A stretch of 45,617 nt of DNA, taken from the NCBI GenBank assembly GCA_017545165.1, contig JAFWQQ010000053.1, positions 1 through 45,617 on the forward strand, in the 5' to 3' direction. A program made the translations under genes and the position numbers. How positions within the stretch are numbered: position 1 is the stretch's first letter; each line of letters opens with the position of its first letter. This document shows positions 30,003 through 37,655 of the stretch, one piece after another. Source of the stretch: Oscillospiraceae bacterium. GTDB taxonomy: Bacteria; Bacillota; Clostridia; Oscillospirales; Oscillospiraceae. A model generated the notes under the pieces. The model made no database searches and was not told the origin of the DNA. It saw nothing but the letters and a program-made list of their open reading frames with translations.

Positions 30003-32291
30003 TCAGCCCTCCCGTTTTTCCACGCGCATCCGGTGGCTCCAGGCCCGGTGGACCCGGAAGCCCTCGCCCTCCCGGCTGAACTTCACCCAGAAGGTGGCGT
30101 TGCCCACCCGGCGGCGGGCCACCATCAGGCCGTCGTCGTCCAGAATGGCCTCGCCGGTCTGCCGGAAGTCCTCCAGCACGGCGATCACGTCGTCGGTGAG
30201 GATCATCCGATCGTCCATCATGCGCCGGGCCTCGTCGGTCCAGAGCAGGGGATAGTCCAGTTTCTTTTCCATAGGCTCCTCCAGCCACACCTCGCGCAGC
30301 AGCTCGTTTTTCAGGGTCAGTCGGTTCCAGCGCTTCTCGCTGATATCCGGGGGCGCTCCGGCGTCGGTGCCGTAGCAGAGCTCCAGGATGTGCCGGGATT
30401 GGCGGCCCTGGCGGGCGAAGCGGTCCCGGCAGGCCATGCAGTAGGAGATATAGGGGGCCTCGCTGCGCTCCAGGCACTTGTCCGTCATCTCCGCGGCCAC
30501 CTCCCGGTTGGCGTAGGCGGTGAGCCCGCCGTAGCCGCAGCAGGGGGCCCTGTCCCGGTCATAGGGAGTGTCCATGAGCTCGCAGCCCAGGCGGCGGGCC
30601 AGCTCCCGGATGGCGTCCTGGGTCTTCGCGTCGCCCCTTGCACCGCAGGAATCGTGCAGCGCGGCGGGCCGGTCCAGGGCCTTGGCCCCGGCGGGCAGAC
30701 CAAGCTCCAGCAGCAGGTCCCAGATCCCGACGATTTGTAGGCCCTCGTGGCTCTCCAGCTCCTTTTTGCAGGTGGGGCAGCCCGCGATGACGATGGGTTC
30801 GCCCAGCTTGCTGAGCTCCCGGTCCAGAAAGTCCCGGGTCTGCTGCTCCATTTCATAGCGGCCGGCCCAGTCGCAGATGGCGCCGCAGCAGCCCAGCATC
30901 AGGGCCACGCCGCCCTCCAGCCGCTGGCAGAGATCCAGGTATGCGGCCTTCACCGTCTCCGGCGCGATGGCCGAAGCCTGGCAGCCGGGGAAAAAGACGT
31001 ACTTGCACTTCTCAAAGCCGGGCTGGGGCCGGGCAAGAAAGGCCTCCTGATTGGAAAAGAGCATGTCCAGCAGGGCAAACTCGTGGGGGGCCAGGGGCAT
31101 TTTATCCGTAGAAACCATGTTCCGCCGCGCCATGTGGCAGACACGGGCCATATCAAAGCCGTTGGGGCAGACTACCGTACACTGCCCGCAGAGGGAGCAG
31201 GCGTTCATGGGCTTGTTGAGCTGGTGGTCGCCCATGATGATCTGGGTGTTGTTGTAGATCTCCTTGCCGAGAAGGCCCGGGTGCTTCTTGTAGTGCTTCA
31301 GATAGGCGCAGGCCTTCATGCACTCCTCGCAGTGGCAGGCGATGCAGCGCCCCGCCTCCCGAACGGCCTCCTCTTTGGTGTAGCCCGCGCCGCTCATGGA
31401 GACGCGGGAAAGCTCCTTCGCCTCGCTCAAATCCGTGTACAGCCTGCTTTCCACGGCCCCCTCCTGGCCCCGGGTGTTCCGGGGGTCCAGATTCTGGGCC
31501 AGGCGATCCACGGTGAGGGCCGCCTTTTTGGCCCCGAAGGCCGCTTCCATCACGCCCCGGGTGGGGCCGGTGACGATGCGCTCCGCCTCAAAGATCATCA
31601 GCTCCGGCACGCAGGCCGCCTCCGGAAAGAGTTCCCTGGTCAGCTCCCAGGAGGCGCAGAGCACGTCGGCGCTCCGGCGCTTTTCTTCGAAGAAGGCCGC
31701 GTCCAGGCGGCAGGAGAATGCAAACTGGATGTCCTTTCCCCGGAGGCGCTTCAGCTCCAGGCGGAAGGCCTCCTCGTCCAGAAAGGGGGCGGCGGCGCGG
31801 AGATATTCCTCCTCGTCCGCTTCCGCGCAGCAGACGGTGATGGGGTAGGCCTTCTTTTCCAGCTCTCCCGCCAGCAGCAGGGGGAAGAGCCCGGAGCCCA
31901 GCACAGCCACCGTTTTGCGCTTCTTGGTGCGGAAGATGCCGCCCAGCTTCGACTGCTCGCCGAAGCGGGCCACGGCCTTCTCCACCTCCCGAACGGCAAG
32001 CCCGTCCCCGAGCTCCGACAGGCGGCACTTGCCCTCGCAGGGGGCCTCGCAGCCGGAGGACAGGATCAGGGGGAAGGGGGCGATCTTTTCATAGAGCTGC
32101 AGGGCCTTTTTGAAGCTCCCGGCGGCCGCGGCCTGGAGAAAGGCCCGGGCGTCCAGCTTCAAAGGACAGGCGGCGCTGCAGAAGGGCGGGTCCTCATAGA
32201 CGCAGCGGGCCACCATCCCGTCGACCTCCTCCTTGGAGATCTTGTTGACCTTATACACATGGGTGGAGCCCCGCTCCTGGATCTGACTCAT
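30003..32291 (-). CDS. Iron-sulfur/CCG-domain protein with a reduced flavoprotein-like region (DVU_1558-like)
   Basis: This 762-residue cytoplasmic protein has four parts. The N-terminal cluster domain is of the glutamate synthase small-subunit type (PPFCSAACPLK near 37; GCEAPCEGKCRLSE near 80). A Rossmann-like segment follows (KTVAVLGSGLFPLLLAGEL, about 125), much shorter than a complete NAD(P)H:FAD unit. Next is a dicluster ferredoxin part with CIACHCEECMKAC and CSLCGQCTVVCPNG. Last come two heterodisulfide-reductase CCG domains (FFPGCQAS, MLGCCGAICDWAG, APCCGYGG, SYCMACRD). It probably passes electrons to or from the aldehyde oxidoreductase. The start at 32291 is set by GGGAGGG. The family is named from memory as pyridine nucleotide-disulfide oxidoreductase/dicluster-binding protein. 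Confidence 0.87.
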   Translation of the reverse strand: MSQIQERGSTHVYKVNKISKEEVDGMVARCVYEDPPFCSAACPLKLDARAFLQAAAAGSFKKALQLYEKIAPFPLILSSGCEAPCEGKCRLSELGDGLAVREVEKAVARFGEQSKLGGIFRTKKRKTVAVLGSGLFPLLLAGELEKKAYPITVCCAEADEEEYLRAAAPFLDEEAFRLELKRLRGKDIQFAFSCRLDAAFFEEKRRSADVLCASWELTRELFPEAACVPELMIFEAERIVTGPTRGVMEAAFGAKKAALTVDRLAQNLDPRNTRGQEGAVESRLYTDLSEAKELSRVSMSGAGYTKEEAVREAGRCIACHCEECMKACAYLKHYKKHPGLLGKEIYNNTQIIMGDHQLNKPMNACSLCGQCTVVCPNGFDMARVCHMARRNMVSTDKMPLAPHEFALLDMLFSNQEAFLARPQPGFEKCKYVFFPGCQASAIAPETVKAAYLDLCQRLEGGVALMLGCCGAICDWAGRYEMEQQTRDFLDRELSKLGEPIVIAGCPTCKKELESHEGLQIVGIWDLLLELGLPAGAKALDRPAALHDSCGARGDAKTQDAIRELARRLGCELMDTPYDRDRAPCCGYGGLTAYANREVAAEMTDKCLERSEAPYISYCMACRDRFARQGRQSRHILELCYGTDAGAPPDISEKRWNRLTLKNELLREVWLEEPMEKKLDYPLLWTDEARRMMDDRMILTDDVIAVLEDFRQTGEAILDDDGLMVARRRVGNATFWVKFSREGEGFRVHRAWSHRMRVEKREG

Positions 32292-32335
32292 AATCGATCC
32301 CTCCCGGAAGGTGGAATGAGTGGAAAATGAATAAT

Positions 32336-32430
32336 GAATAATGAATAATGAATAATTGCGGTGTGCCGCTGCGCGGCACGGATTGAAAATCATCACGCCG
32401 CAGGCGTGATACCATAATTATTCACTTTTC
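32336..32430. repeat. MITE-like palindromic element with tandem AATGAATAAT repeats
   Basis: Four copies of a 9-base AATGAATAA-type repeat begin the element. Its ends form an imperfect inverted repeat: AATGAATAATTGCGGT pairs with ACCATAATTATTCACTTTTC. Inside are two perfect hairpins, GTGCCGC/GCGGCAC and TCACGCC/GGCGTGA. It separates the oxidoreductase gene from the rest of the accessory genes. The -1000/-35-type promoter search on the minus strand gave nothing convincing. Confidence 0.6.
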
Positions 32431-32453
32431 ATTGTTCGTTTTTCCTTAACGAA

Positions 32454-32487
32454 AATGGGGATGTGGGAAGCTTCCCACATCCCCATT
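32454..32487 (-). terminator. Terminator after the aldehyde oxidoreductase gene
   Basis: A 34-base perfect palindrome (17-bp arms) lies 37 bases past the stop codon of the oxidoreductase gene, with CATTTTCG next on the minus strand. The T-run is short, so read-through into the accessory genes is likely. That would keep the oxidoreductase in excess over them. Confidence 0.6.
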
Positions 32488-32523
32488 ATACACGGGTATG
32501 CTTTTTTCTACAAGGCTTTGAAA

Positions 32524-35283
32524 TTACTTCTCCAGCTCTTTCAGGGCGGCCAGGACCTTCTCGGGCAGAGCCGGGATGCGGGTCACGCGGGCGCCGGTGG
32601 CATTGTAGATGGCGTTCAGGATGGCGGGGTGAGGAGCATCCAGCGGGGCCTCGCCGCAGCCGGCGGCACCGTAGGGGCCGTTGGGACGGTAGGTCTCGTT
32701 GAAGTGCAGCTCGATGTCATCGGGCACGTCGTTGGGGTACGGGATGCCGCACTTGAGCAGGCTGGTGTGCTTGTTCAGGTCCTCGAAGTCCTCGGTGAGG
32801 GCCAGGCCGATGCCCTGGGTCAGGCCGCCGTAGAAGTTGCCGTCCACCAGGAGCTTGTTCATGATGGTGCCCACGTCCGCCACGCAGGTGAACTTGATGA
32901 CCTTGACCTTGCCGGTCTTGGTGTCGACCTCGACCTCGGGCAGGAAGATGGTGTACATGTAGGTGGCAAAGGGCTCGCCCTGGGCGGTGTCCTGATCCAC
33001 CGGGTGATCGGCGCAGTAGGTGGTGACCCAGTTGCCCTCGACCTTCAGCTTCTTGCCGTCGGCGACCATCTCGTCGTAGGTGCGGTAGGTGCCGTCGTCC
33101 TTCTTCATCTCGGCCAGCAGCGCCTCGGCGGCCAGACGGCAGGCGTTGCCGGACATGACCTGAGAGCGGGAGCCGCCGGCGGGGCCGGAGTTCGGGGTGT
33201 ACTTGGTGTCGTTCATGACGAGCTTGATCTGCTCGGGCTTGATGCCGGCCTGCCGCAGGGTCTCGTGAGCGGAAACCAGCGCGCCCATGTCGGCGCCCTG
33301 ACCGTGATCCTCCCAGGACACGTAGATGGTGACGGTGCCGTCGGGATTCAGTTCGGCATAGGCGGAGGAGGCGTCCACGCCGTCCAGGCCGCAGCCGTAG
33401 ACGCCCAGGGACACGCCGATGCCGTACTTGAAGCGGCCGTCGGAGGCGGCGTTCTTCTCCTCGCAGCGCTTCTTGGCGGCGTAGTACAGCGGGCGGGCCT
33501 TCTCAAACAGGGCCTCTTCGCAGTAGACCTCGGGGGGATAGCCGGTGGGGATGGTGGTGTGCTCGGACTCCTTGTAGCAGTTCATGGCGCGCATCTCGAA
33601 GGGATCAATGCCCATCTTGGCGGCCAGGCAGTCGATGGCGATCTCGGAGCCCATGAAGGACTGGGGAGAACCGTAGGCGCGGAAGGCGGAGCCCCAGGCG
33701 TGGTTGGTGAACACGGTCTGGCTCTTGTTGCGGATAGAGGGGATGCCGTAGCCGGCGCCGGTGAACTGGCTGAGACGCATGGTCAGCAGGTCGCCGAACT
33801 CGGAGTACGGGCCGTGGTCCACATAGTTGTCGCCCCACAGGGCCAGCAGCTTGCCGTTCTTGTCAGCGCCCAGCTTGATGTGCATGAAGGCGGGAGAACG
33901 CTTGCCAGTGTAGGTGATGTTCTGGTACTGGGTGAAGTTCAGGCTGACGGGCTTGCCGATGATCTTGGCGGCCGCGCCGATGAGAGCCTCGTTGGTGGGG
34001 GAGAACTTGTAGCCGAAGGTGCCGCCGGCGTGGTTCTGGACGATGCGCAGCTTTTCCATGGGCACGCCGATACCGGCGGCGATCATGGGCATGTGCAGAT
34101 GGATACCGATGGACTTGGAGTGCACGGTGACCATGCCGTCCTCGTCGATGTAGCCGTAGCCGTTGTCCGGCTCCAGGTGCAGGTGGGGCTGACGGGAGCA
34201 GTAGCTCTCGATCTCGACCTGCTGCTCGTCGGGGATGCTGTCCCAATCGAAGTCGGGTCCCTTGATGCAGTTGGTTTCATAGAAGACGTTGGGGGTGCCC
34301 GGGTGGATCTCGATGGCGTCGGGCGCCATGGCGTCCAGCGCGCTCATGTAGGCGGGCAGCTCCTCGATCTCGACCTTCACGGCGTCGGCGGCGGCACGGG
34401 CGTGGGCCTCGGTGTCGGCGGCGACGATGGCGATAGCGTCACCGAACTGGAAGATCTTGTCGGAGCAGAGGACCGGGCGCTCAAAGCCGTCGGTCTTGTT
34501 GTGCTTGGGCAGCATGACCAGGCCGTTGATCTGGTTGGTGCCGCCGGCAGCCAGGATGTCCTTGTAGGTGATGACCTTCACCACGCCGGGCATCTTCTCG
34601 GCCTCGGAGGTGTCGATGCTCTTGATGTTGGCGTGGGAGACCTTGGCCTGGGTCAGGGCCAGGCGCAGGCAGCCGGGCATCTTCAGCGCGTCGTCAGCGC
34701 CGAAGTCCCAGGTGCCGGTGACCTTCTGGGCAGCGGAGGGACGGATGTACTTGGTGCCCTTGATGCTGTCGCCGGTGGGCTTGAAGACCAGGTCTTCCTT
34801 GGTCATCTCGCCGCGGAGCACGGCGGCGGCGTCCATAACGGCGTCCACCAGGGGCTTGTAGCCGGTGCAGCGGCAGAGGTTGCGCTGCTTGTTGAACCAG
34901 TCGCGGACCTCCTCGCGGGTGGGATTGGGGTTGTTCTCAAGAAGGACCTTGGCGCTGATGATGAAGCCGGGGGTGCAGAAGCCGCACTGGGCGCAGCCGT
35001 GGGCCATCCAGGCGACCTGCAGGGGATGCATGTCGGTCAGGGTGCCGACGCCCTCGATGGTGGTGATCTCGGCGCCGTCGGGGATCCGGCTCATCTTGAA
35101 AAGACAGGACTTGGTGACCTTGCCGTTCATGATGACGTTGCAGGCGCCGCAGTGGCCCTCGCCGCAGCCGATCTTACAGCCGGTCAGCAGCAGGTGCTCG
35201 CGCAGAACGGTTGCCAGGGTCTCGTCCTTGTCCAGGACCAGGTTCCGGGTGACGCCGTTGATGACAAGCGTTTTTCTGATCAT
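32524..35283 (-). CDS. mop: Molybdopterin-dependent aldehyde oxidoreductase (MOP, xanthine oxidase family)
   Basis: This 919-residue enzyme oxidises aldehydes to acids with a molybdenum (or tungsten) molybdopterin cofactor. Plant-type [2Fe-2S] ligands are Cys40, 45, 48 and 60 (GCGEGHCGACNV). The second [2Fe-2S] cluster uses Cys100, 103, 137 and 139 (CAQCGFCTPGF, CRCTGY). These numbers equal those I recall for Desulfovibrio gigas Mop. There is no FAD domain. The large C-terminal part is the cofactor domain, and the catalytic Glu is at about 878 in AAGCGEAPLDAPHP. The start at 35283 has a GGAGG site. It is the second gene after the His-tailed protein, and the electron acceptors are probably the iron-sulfur proteins encoded next. 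Confidence 0.95.
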   Translation of the reverse strand: MIRKTLVINGVTRNLVLDKDETLATVLREHLLLTGCKIGCGEGHCGACNVIMNGKVTKSCLFKMSRIPDGAEITTIEGVGTLTDMHPLQVAWMAHGCAQCGFCTPGFIISAKVLLENNPNPTREEVRDWFNKQRNLCRCTGYKPLVDAVMDAAAVLRGEMTKEDLVFKPTGDSIKGTKYIRPSAAQKVTGTWDFGADDALKMPGCLRLALTQAKVSHANIKSIDTSEAEKMPGVVKVITYKDILAAGGTNQINGLVMLPKHNKTDGFERPVLCSDKIFQFGDAIAIVAADTEAHARAAADAVKVEIEELPAYMSALDAMAPDAIEIHPGTPNVFYETNCIKGPDFDWDSIPDEQQVEIESYCSRQPHLHLEPDNGYGYIDEDGMVTVHSKSIGIHLHMPMIAAGIGVPMEKLRIVQNHAGGTFGYKFSPTNEALIGAAAKIIGKPVSLNFTQYQNITYTGKRSPAFMHIKLGADKNGKLLALWGDNYVDHGPYSEFGDLLTMRLSQFTGAGYGIPSIRNKSQTVFTNHAWGSAFRAYGSPQSFMGSEIAIDCLAAKMGIDPFEMRAMNCYKESEHTTIPTGYPPEVYCEEALFEKARPLYYAAKKRCEEKNAASDGRFKYGIGVSLGVYGCGLDGVDASSAYAELNPDGTVTIYVSWEDHGQGADMGALVSAHETLRQAGIKPEQIKLVMNDTKYTPNSGPAGGSRSQVMSGNACRLAAEALLAEMKKDDGTYRTYDEMVADGKKLKVEGNWVTTYCADHPVDQDTAQGEPFATYMYTIFLPEVEVDTKTGKVKVIKFTCVADVGTIMNKLLVDGNFYGGLTQGIGLALTEDFEDLNKHTSLLKCGIPYPNDVPDDIELHFNETYRPNGPYGAAGCGEAPLDAPHPAILNAIYNATGARVTRIPALPEKVLAALKELEK

Positions 35284-35340
35284 GTGTTTTCCTCCTTGTA
35301 TTGTGTAATATATTTGCTTTCGTTTCGAAAGGACTTGCGC

Positions 35341-35613
35341 TTATTCTTCGTGCTCGTGACTGTGTCCGTGGCCGCCGCAGCGGTCGTGATCCGGGCCCTT
35401 GCCGGTGATGTCCTTCACCCGCTGGATGCCACGGTGGGTGTAGAAGACCAGCTGGGACAGGCTCCCGTCCAGATTCTCCCCGCTGAGCCGCAGGAAGTTG
35501 GCGTTTTCAAAGTAATCAATGGGCAGCTCCCGCCGAAAAACCTTGCCGGTGGCCTTGTCCGTCACTTCCACCGTAACGGAATCGGCAACGATCTCAAAGA
35601 GCTCCTCATCCAT
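35341..35613 (-). CDS. Small protein with a His/Cys-rich C-terminal tail, first gene of the oxidoreductase block
   Basis: This 90-residue protein of unknown family is encoded 57 bases before the aldehyde oxidoreductase. Residues 1-70 look like a compact beta-rich domain (VADSVTVEVTDKATGKVF, GSLSQLVFYTHRGIQRV). The last 17 residues (DHDRCGGHGHSHEHEE) form a metal-chelating tail with five His and one Cys. Such tails are seen in nickel and zinc chaperones, but none is known to me for molybdenum enzymes. The position suggests a role in assembly of, or metal delivery to, the oxidoreductase; this is inference. The upstream region holds a palindromic possible operator. Confidence 0.8.
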   Translation of the reverse strand: MDEELFEIVADSVTVEVTDKATGKVFRRELPIDYFENANFLRLSGENLDGSLSQLVFYTHRGIQRVKDITGKGPDHDRCGGHGHSHEHEE

Positions 35614-35704
35614 GGGGATCGACCTTCTTTCTCTGGGAAAAACCTATGGAAAAACGCTTTGCGCAATCCCACATCATTACACATTTATCTTACTCTTCAA
35701 TAGG

Positions 35705-35721
35705 GTAACGCAGCAAGTTAC
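35705..35721. promoter_or_regulatory. Palindrome GTAAC-N7-GTTAC, possible operator
   Basis: A 5-bp inverted repeat spaced by seven bases lies in the divergent region between the oxidoreductase block and xdhC. It is about 90 bases before the start of the small His-tailed gene. On the minus strand it overlaps a weak promoter-like pair (TTGCTG, 18 bases, TAAGAT). The size and spacing fit a LysR-type or dimeric-regulator site; no regulator gene is adjacent. Confidence 0.35.
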
Positions 35722-35724
35722 AAC

Positions 35725-35759
35725 AAAAAGCAATTCGCAGAACTTGCGAATTGCTTTTT
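35725..35759. terminator. Bidirectional terminator in a divergent intergenic region
   Basis: A 15-bp stem (35725-35739 with 35745-35759) is flanked by AAAAA and TTTTT, so it can terminate transcription in both directions. Lying between divergent genes, it would block transcripts crossing from either operon rather than end a gene. It sits next to the GTAAC-N7-GTTAC palindrome. Confidence 0.65.
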
Positions 35760-35822
35760 GTGCATTCTAACAAAATAGTCCCGTGCTTTTTGGTTGAAGT
35801 TGCCGGATGAGTGAAATAATGC

Positions 35823-35851
35823 TTGTGCGAAAAGGGGAGAAGCGGTAAAAT
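35823..35851 (+). promoter_or_regulatory. Promoter of the xdhC-like gene
   Basis: A -35 TTGTGC (35823-35828), 17-base spacer and -10 TAAAAT (35846-35851) lie 30 bases before the start codon. The ribosome site GGGAAGGGAG follows. Confidence 0.6.
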
Positions 35852-35880
35852 AAGAAAAAATCGGGAAGGGAGCCATCGGC

Positions 35881-36903
35881 ATGAATATCTACAAGGACGT
35901 TCTGAACCATCTGGAGGCGGGGACCGCCTGCAGCATGGAAACCGTTTTTCGCGGAACGGAGGGCAGCCTGGCGGAAGGACTGCAGCGCCGGCTCGTATCG
36001 CTGACGCCGGAGCTGGATCTGAAAGGCCGTCTCTGCGCTAAAGTGAGCTATGCCGAGGAGAAGGGGACCGCCACCGTCCGGGAGCCCATGCTGCCCCAGG
36101 AGCGGCTCATCGTCCTGGGCGGCGGGCACATCGCCCTGCCGGTGTGCCAGTTCGGCGCCGCCTGCGGCTTCCAGGTCTGCGTGGTGGACGACCGGCCGGA
36201 CTTTGCCAACCGCGTCCGCTTTCCCGAGGCCGCCCAGGTGATCTGCGACAGCTTTGAAAACGGCATCCGCGCCCTGAAGGTCACGCCCTTTGACTATGTG
36301 GTGGTCATCACCCGGGGACATCGCCACGACGCGGACTGTCTGCGGGTGCTGCTGCCCGGGGTCAAGCCCGCCTATCTGGGCATGATCGGCTCCCGCCGGC
36401 GGACCAAGGGGCTGCTGGAAATGCTGAAGGAGGAGGGCTTTGACGAGGCGCGTCTGAAGACCGTCTGCACGCCCATCGGCCTGCCCATCGGGGCCGTGAC
36501 GCCCGCAGAGATCGCTATCTCCATCCTCTCCGAGGTGGTGGCCTACAAGCGCCTGCCGGAGCACGGAGATCCCAGCCGCTGCTGCGCGGACTCGGACCTG
36601 GAGCTCAGCACCCTGGAATATCTGGCGGAGAACAGCGAGCCCAAGGCCGTGGTCACCGTGATCGAGACCAAGGGCTCCACCCCCCGAGGCACCGGCGCCA
36701 AGATGGCCGTGAGCCCGCTGGGCAAGGTCACCGGCAGCATCGGCGGCGGCTGCAGCGAGGGCGCCGTGATCCGGGACGCGGTGCGCATCATCGGCACCGG
36801 GCGCTACAAGGTCATTGACATCGACCTGACCGGCGAGGTGGCCGAAAGCGACGGCATGGTCTGCGGCGGCACCATGAAGGTCCTGGTGGAGGACTGGAGC
36901 TGA
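35881..36903 (+). CDS. xdhC: XdhC/CoxI family maturation factor for the aldehyde oxidoreductase
   Basis: This 340-residue protein belongs to the family that binds molybdenum cofactor, helps its sulfuration and inserts it into xanthine-oxidase-type enzymes. The Rossmann domain (about 73-225; RLIVLGGGHIALPV, VVITRGHRHDADCL, LGMIGSRRRTKGLL) comes before a complete XdhC/CoxI domain (about 245-340). The latter carries IETKGSTPRGTGAKMAV, GSIGGGCSEGAVIRDA and SDGMVCGGTMKV. In most XdhC proteins the CoxI domain is N-terminal, so the order is reversed. The first 70 residues look like a degraded copy of it. The gene is divergent from the oxidoreductase block and stands alone between two terminators. 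Confidence 0.88.
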   Translation: MNIYKDVLNHLEAGTACSMETVFRGTEGSLAEGLQRRLVSLTPELDLKGRLCAKVSYAEEKGTATVREPMLPQERLIVLGGGHIALPVCQFGAACGFQVCVVDDRPDFANRVRFPEAAQVICDSFENGIRALKVTPFDYVVVITRGHRHDADCLRVLLPGVKPAYLGMIGSRRRTKGLLEMLKEEGFDEARLKTVCTPIGLPIGAVTPAEIAISILSEVVAYKRLPEHGDPSRCCADSDLELSTLEYLAENSEPKAVVTVIETKGSTPRGTGAKMAVSPLGKVTGSIGGGCSEGAVIRDAVRIIGTGRYKVIDIDLTGEVAESDGMVCGGTMKVLVEDWS

Positions 36904-36999
36904 GTACGCAGTTTTCAGCGCGGGTGCTTCCGGTTCCGAGATTCGTGTTTTCCGTTTGCTGTTCTGTGATTCCAGCCGCATGATTTGTGTTCAGCGTTT

Positions 37000-37039
37000 G
37001 GAAACAGCCCTTCGGAGCTCGCTCCGAAGGGCTGTTTCC
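37000..37039 (+). terminator. Terminator of xdhC
   Basis: A 19-bp perfect stem (37000-37018 with 37021-37039) lies about 96 bases after the stop codon. The end of the stem itself supplies the TTT run, so strength is uncertain. Confidence 0.6.
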
Positions 37040-37145
37040 TGCAGGGGGACACCCCTATGCCTTCCTATTGAGGAGAAGGTGTCGCGGCGCATCCCCCGCA
37101 AGCGCCGTGACGGATGAGGTGTCCCTCGTGTCCGCCCCGTCGTAG

Positions 37146-37282
37146 GGGCGCTTCATGAAGCGCCCGTCGCCCCCGGATTTGTCATTGCGAACATAGCGAC
37201 GCGCGAGAAACGCGCGACGAACCAAGCTTGGCTGCGACGATCCCAGCTCTGCTGTGATCAATGAGCCTGGTGTGGCAATCCG
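37146..37282. repeat. Dispersed palindromic repeats downstream of xdhC
   Basis: This gene-free stretch (36904-37399) holds a perfect 20-base palindrome at 37146-37165 in a GTAGGGGCG context also seen near 25470 and 45465. It also has a GTCATTGCGAACATAGCGACG-type repeat and, at 37261-37282, ATGAGCCTGGTGTGGCAATC plus CG. The last is the inverted counterpart of 17629-17650. No open frame here looks genuine. Confidence 0.55.
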
Positions 37283-37316
37283 TATTCTCTAAAAGCCGTG
37301 TTATCATGAGCATTGG

Positions 37317-37376
37317 GCAAAAGAGCGCTGCTCTTTTGCTGCACATGGAGGCTCCCCGGGCGAACGCCCGGGGAGC
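37317..37376 (-). terminator. Paired hairpins ending the mod operon
   Basis: A 10-bp stem (37317-37326 with 37330-37339) and a 12-bp stem (37351-37362 with 37365-37376) lie 24 bases past the molbindin stop. On the minus strand the first has CTTTTGC within its arm but no long T-run. Confidence 0.5.
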
Positions 37377-37399
37377 ATTGCTGATTGTGGGATAACGGC

Positions 37400-37612
37400 T
37401 CAGTCGTCGATGCCGACCATGACGGAGGTGGCCTTCACCACGGCATAGGCCTCCTTGCCGATCTCCAGGCCCAATTCCTGGATGGCGTTCATGGAGATGG
37501 TGGCGCTCATGACGTTGCCGCCGCCGATGTCGATCTTCACGATCCCATTGACGGCGCCTTTCTGAATATCAACGATCTTGCCCTTGAACTGATTTCTGGC
37601 ACTGAGTTTCAT
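37400..37612 (-). CDS. mop: Molbindin-type molybdopterin/molybdate-binding protein (single TOBE domain)
   Basis: This 70-residue protein is a single TOBE/Mop domain: MKLSARNQFKGKIVDIQKGA, VKIDIGGGNVMSATIS, and IGKEAYAVVKATSVMVGIDD. Molbindins form hexamers that store molybdate or tungstate, and similar domains occur at the C terminus of ModC and ModE. The start at 37612 is set by AAGGAG. The gene lies 43 bases after modC and is the last of the operon. The upstream reading frame stays open across the end of modC in another frame, but the Shine-Dalgarno site and family start favour the short form. Confidence 0.92.
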   Translation of the reverse strand: MKLSARNQFKGKIVDIQKGAVNGIVKIDIGGGNVMSATISMNAIQELGLEIGKEAYAVVKATSVMVGIDD

Positions 37613-37655
37613 TATAATCTCCTTCAACTTTGGCTCCCCTGCCTGAGGGATACTC

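Noticed and set aside
32455-35703. A 1082-residue open frame on the plus strand opposite the aldehyde oxidoreductase
   Set aside because: The protein is Val/Gly/Ala/His-rich with no recognisable fold, and the minus strand encodes all eight cluster cysteines of Mop. It also runs through the intergenic terminator.
35614-35880. ModE box in the divergent region
   Set aside because: No sequence resembling the E. coli ModE palindrome was found; only GTAAC-N7-GTTAC is present.
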